The position numbers were made by a program, and so were the translations under genes. From the NCBI RefSeq assembly GCF_002078875.1, contig NC_034414.1:12900355-12964354 (forward strand): DNA of 64,000 bases, given 5' to 3'. A model generated the notes under the pieces. That model saw nothing but the letters and a program-made list of their open reading frames with translations, ran no database searches and was not told the origin of the DNA. Of the stretch, positions 62,301 to 64,000 are shown piece by piece (position 1 is the first letter of the stretch; every line of letters begins with the position of its first letter). Source of the stretch: Numida meleagris (Eukaryota > Chordata > Aves > Galliformes > Numididae).

Positions 62301-64000
62301 TGACACTGTTGCGTTGAAGAATGAGTGAGGGTGGCATCTGATCCTGGCTCTGTGCGTTGCTCTCACCTGAGCCTGGAGGTGCTGCAGCTCTCTGCTGCTT
62401 CAGCCTGGGTGAGGGGTGAGACGTAGGTGTCTGAGAGCTTTTTCTTGTAATCTGTATCAAAACCACAGATGGCTCTGTTACGAGGTGCCTTCTCAGATTA
62501 ATTATTTACTTCCTTTTGGCGACATTCTCAGGGGTTGTTTTTGTTACCTGCCAGCCTGCAAGGAGCGAGTTGGGTTGAGCCTAGCCTCATCAGGAGTGCT
62601 CCCTAGAAAGGAGTTACTTGTGCAAGCCGGCTTTTGTAAAAACTCATCTTATTCCTGTTACTGGGGAGCATAGCTTTGGGATGTTCTGAGGGCTTGAAGT
62701 TTATCTTCTGGTGCTTCTGCTCATACTGGTTCAGTGGAATTACTTTATACTGCATATCAAGATGAATCGTTTGTTGTTTTAGGGCATGCTATTAGATGGG
62801 TGGTAAGACAGGGAACTGTCCATACATCTGTGAAGACTCCTGGCCAAGGTTATGCCGACACAGCTCTTGCCTGTTTGCTGATGGTTTGTCTCTGCAGAGG
62901 GTGGTGGCTCTGGAGAGTGTTTCTCACAGGAATGCGGGTGACTTTTATTTCTGTGTTCCCAGTTACTGTGCAGCCTAAGGGCTGAGCTCTCGTTATTTCC
63001 TCATGCACTTTGATTCTGTTAGCTCAGAGCATTTGAATACGTTTCCTTCTTTATTTTCTTAGGTACACACACGAGCAGGTCATCACTGGCACATCTATGT
63101 CTGCGTATCTGATTTTGAGTCTTCATTTTCAGATCGTGATTTCTAGGGACTCTGTCCCTGGAAATAAGGCAAGAGCCCAGCAAAGGCCAGGTGGGTGCCC
63201 AGGATCGTGTTGGGAGTGCTCTGCTCTCCCTGTGAGTCAGGAGGATGCTGACAAGGTGATGGGGCAGGGGACTGTGGCCAGAGAAAGATACAGCTCGGTT
63301 TCGGGGCACATTGGTCCACACAGACAGTGTTTTGTGTGCTGGCAGCTCTCTCTGACATCAAGGCATAGCTTTGGCTGAGAAAGCAGCGAGCTTCTACCGT
63401 CACCCTCTGTGGTGCAGGTGGAAGAAATGCACGTTGGTTTCGCCGTAGCAGAGTGTAGCAGTGTGGAACCATGAAGAGAGAGTGACTCAGCCTTGCCAGT
63501 GCTTCTGGCGCGGCATTGGGTGTGCCAAGGTTTCACCGTACTTTTTAACATTGAACTGTGACGCTGTTGAGAAAACCAGCGTGAAGGGAAAAAAAACGGG
63601 TGCCTGTGGCAGGCATTACATCTACATATGCAAAATTGTGTTGTGTACTTAAGGAAGTTTAGCAACAACCCTGGGTTTTCCTTCTTCCGTGATTGCGCTC
63701 AGCTGTTCTTGCTCGTACTCCAGGAGCTTTATGTATTTAAATACTCAATCAAGGAAGAAAAAAAAAGAATGGTACTAAATTGGCAGGATCCTTCTAGGTC
63801 ATGACATTTAATATGCTTTTATTATTTTTTCCCAGTGAAAACAAGCATAGGAATTCTCACGTTTTCTTGATGCTACACATCTAATCATCCATTTAAAACA
63901 GAATGTAGATTTAGGGGATTATTGGCAGCATATGGCTTCTCTGATATGTGAATTATGTTTTCTAAATCCTGGTGTTCTTTTAGCCTCCTTGCAGGGTCAG

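Larger units (their letters stand above)
57118..64000 (+). other. Intron 1 of the signal-peptide gene (runs off the window)
   Basis: After the donor at 57118 no exon with coding character and matching splice sites was found to the end of the window. The best acceptor-like site is CTTCTTTATTTTCTTAG at 63046-63062, but the reading frame behind it stops after 27 codons with no recognisable domain or matching donor. Short ORFs, including a 157-codon minus-strand frame at 61334-61807, are not supported. First introns of several kilobases are usual for CpG-island genes in birds. Confidence 0.6.

Noticed and set aside
63046..63150. Possible exon 2 of gene B after the acceptor CTTCTTTATTTTCTTAG
   Set aside because: The acceptor is good, but the phase-0 continuation stops after 27 codons, no matching donor is convincing, and no protein family was recognised.

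Overview
The window looks like nuclear DNA from a bird, with galliform-like repeat content, although the species cannot be fixed from the sequence. The evidence is CR1 LINE 3' ends that finish in short ATTCTATGATTCT-type repeats, old CORE-SINE (MIR-like) fossils, an LTR family with perfect TG...CA ends, few microsatellites, and AT-rich DNA broken by two sharp CpG islands. There are no operons, no tRNA or rRNA genes, no CRISPR arrays and no long non-GC-driven ORFs, so almost all six-frame ORFs here are chance.

Layout: (1) 1-7.5 kb is AT-rich non-coding DNA with a complete solo LTR at its left edge; it is probably intron 1 of a minus-strand gene. (2) 7.54-9.08 kb is CpG island 1, a promoter with CCAAT and E2F-like motifs and a strong minus-strand 5' splice site at 8069-8070. 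(3) 9.1-56.4 kb is a gene-poor interval of about 47 kb. It holds a CR1 copy (about 11.8-13.7 kb) interrupted by two LTRs of one family in opposite orientations, a third full LTR at 17.5-17.9 kb, several MIR-like SINE fossils, two more young-type CR1 3' ends, one ancient CR1/L3-type LINE on the minus strand (53.1-53.8 kb), and low-complexity tracts (A, C19, pyrimidine). (4) 56.44-57.51 kb is CpG island 2. It contains the only coding exon I can support: ATG at 57052 in a strong Kozak context, 22 codons of a signal peptide, then a GTGAGA donor at 57118. (5) 57.1-64 kb is intron 1 of that plus-strand secreted or membrane-protein gene, and runs off the window.

The simplest model is two divergently transcribed genes whose promoters lie about 48 kb apart, with the interval between them acting as shared upstream or regulatory DNA. 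Neither gene can be named from what is visible. The most interesting structures are the repeated LTR family, whose copies keep an internal 5' splice site (one copy lies sense-oriented within the presumed minus-strand gene), the nested CR1/LTR composite, and an isolated AP-1/hairpin/TATA cluster at 31.7 kb.
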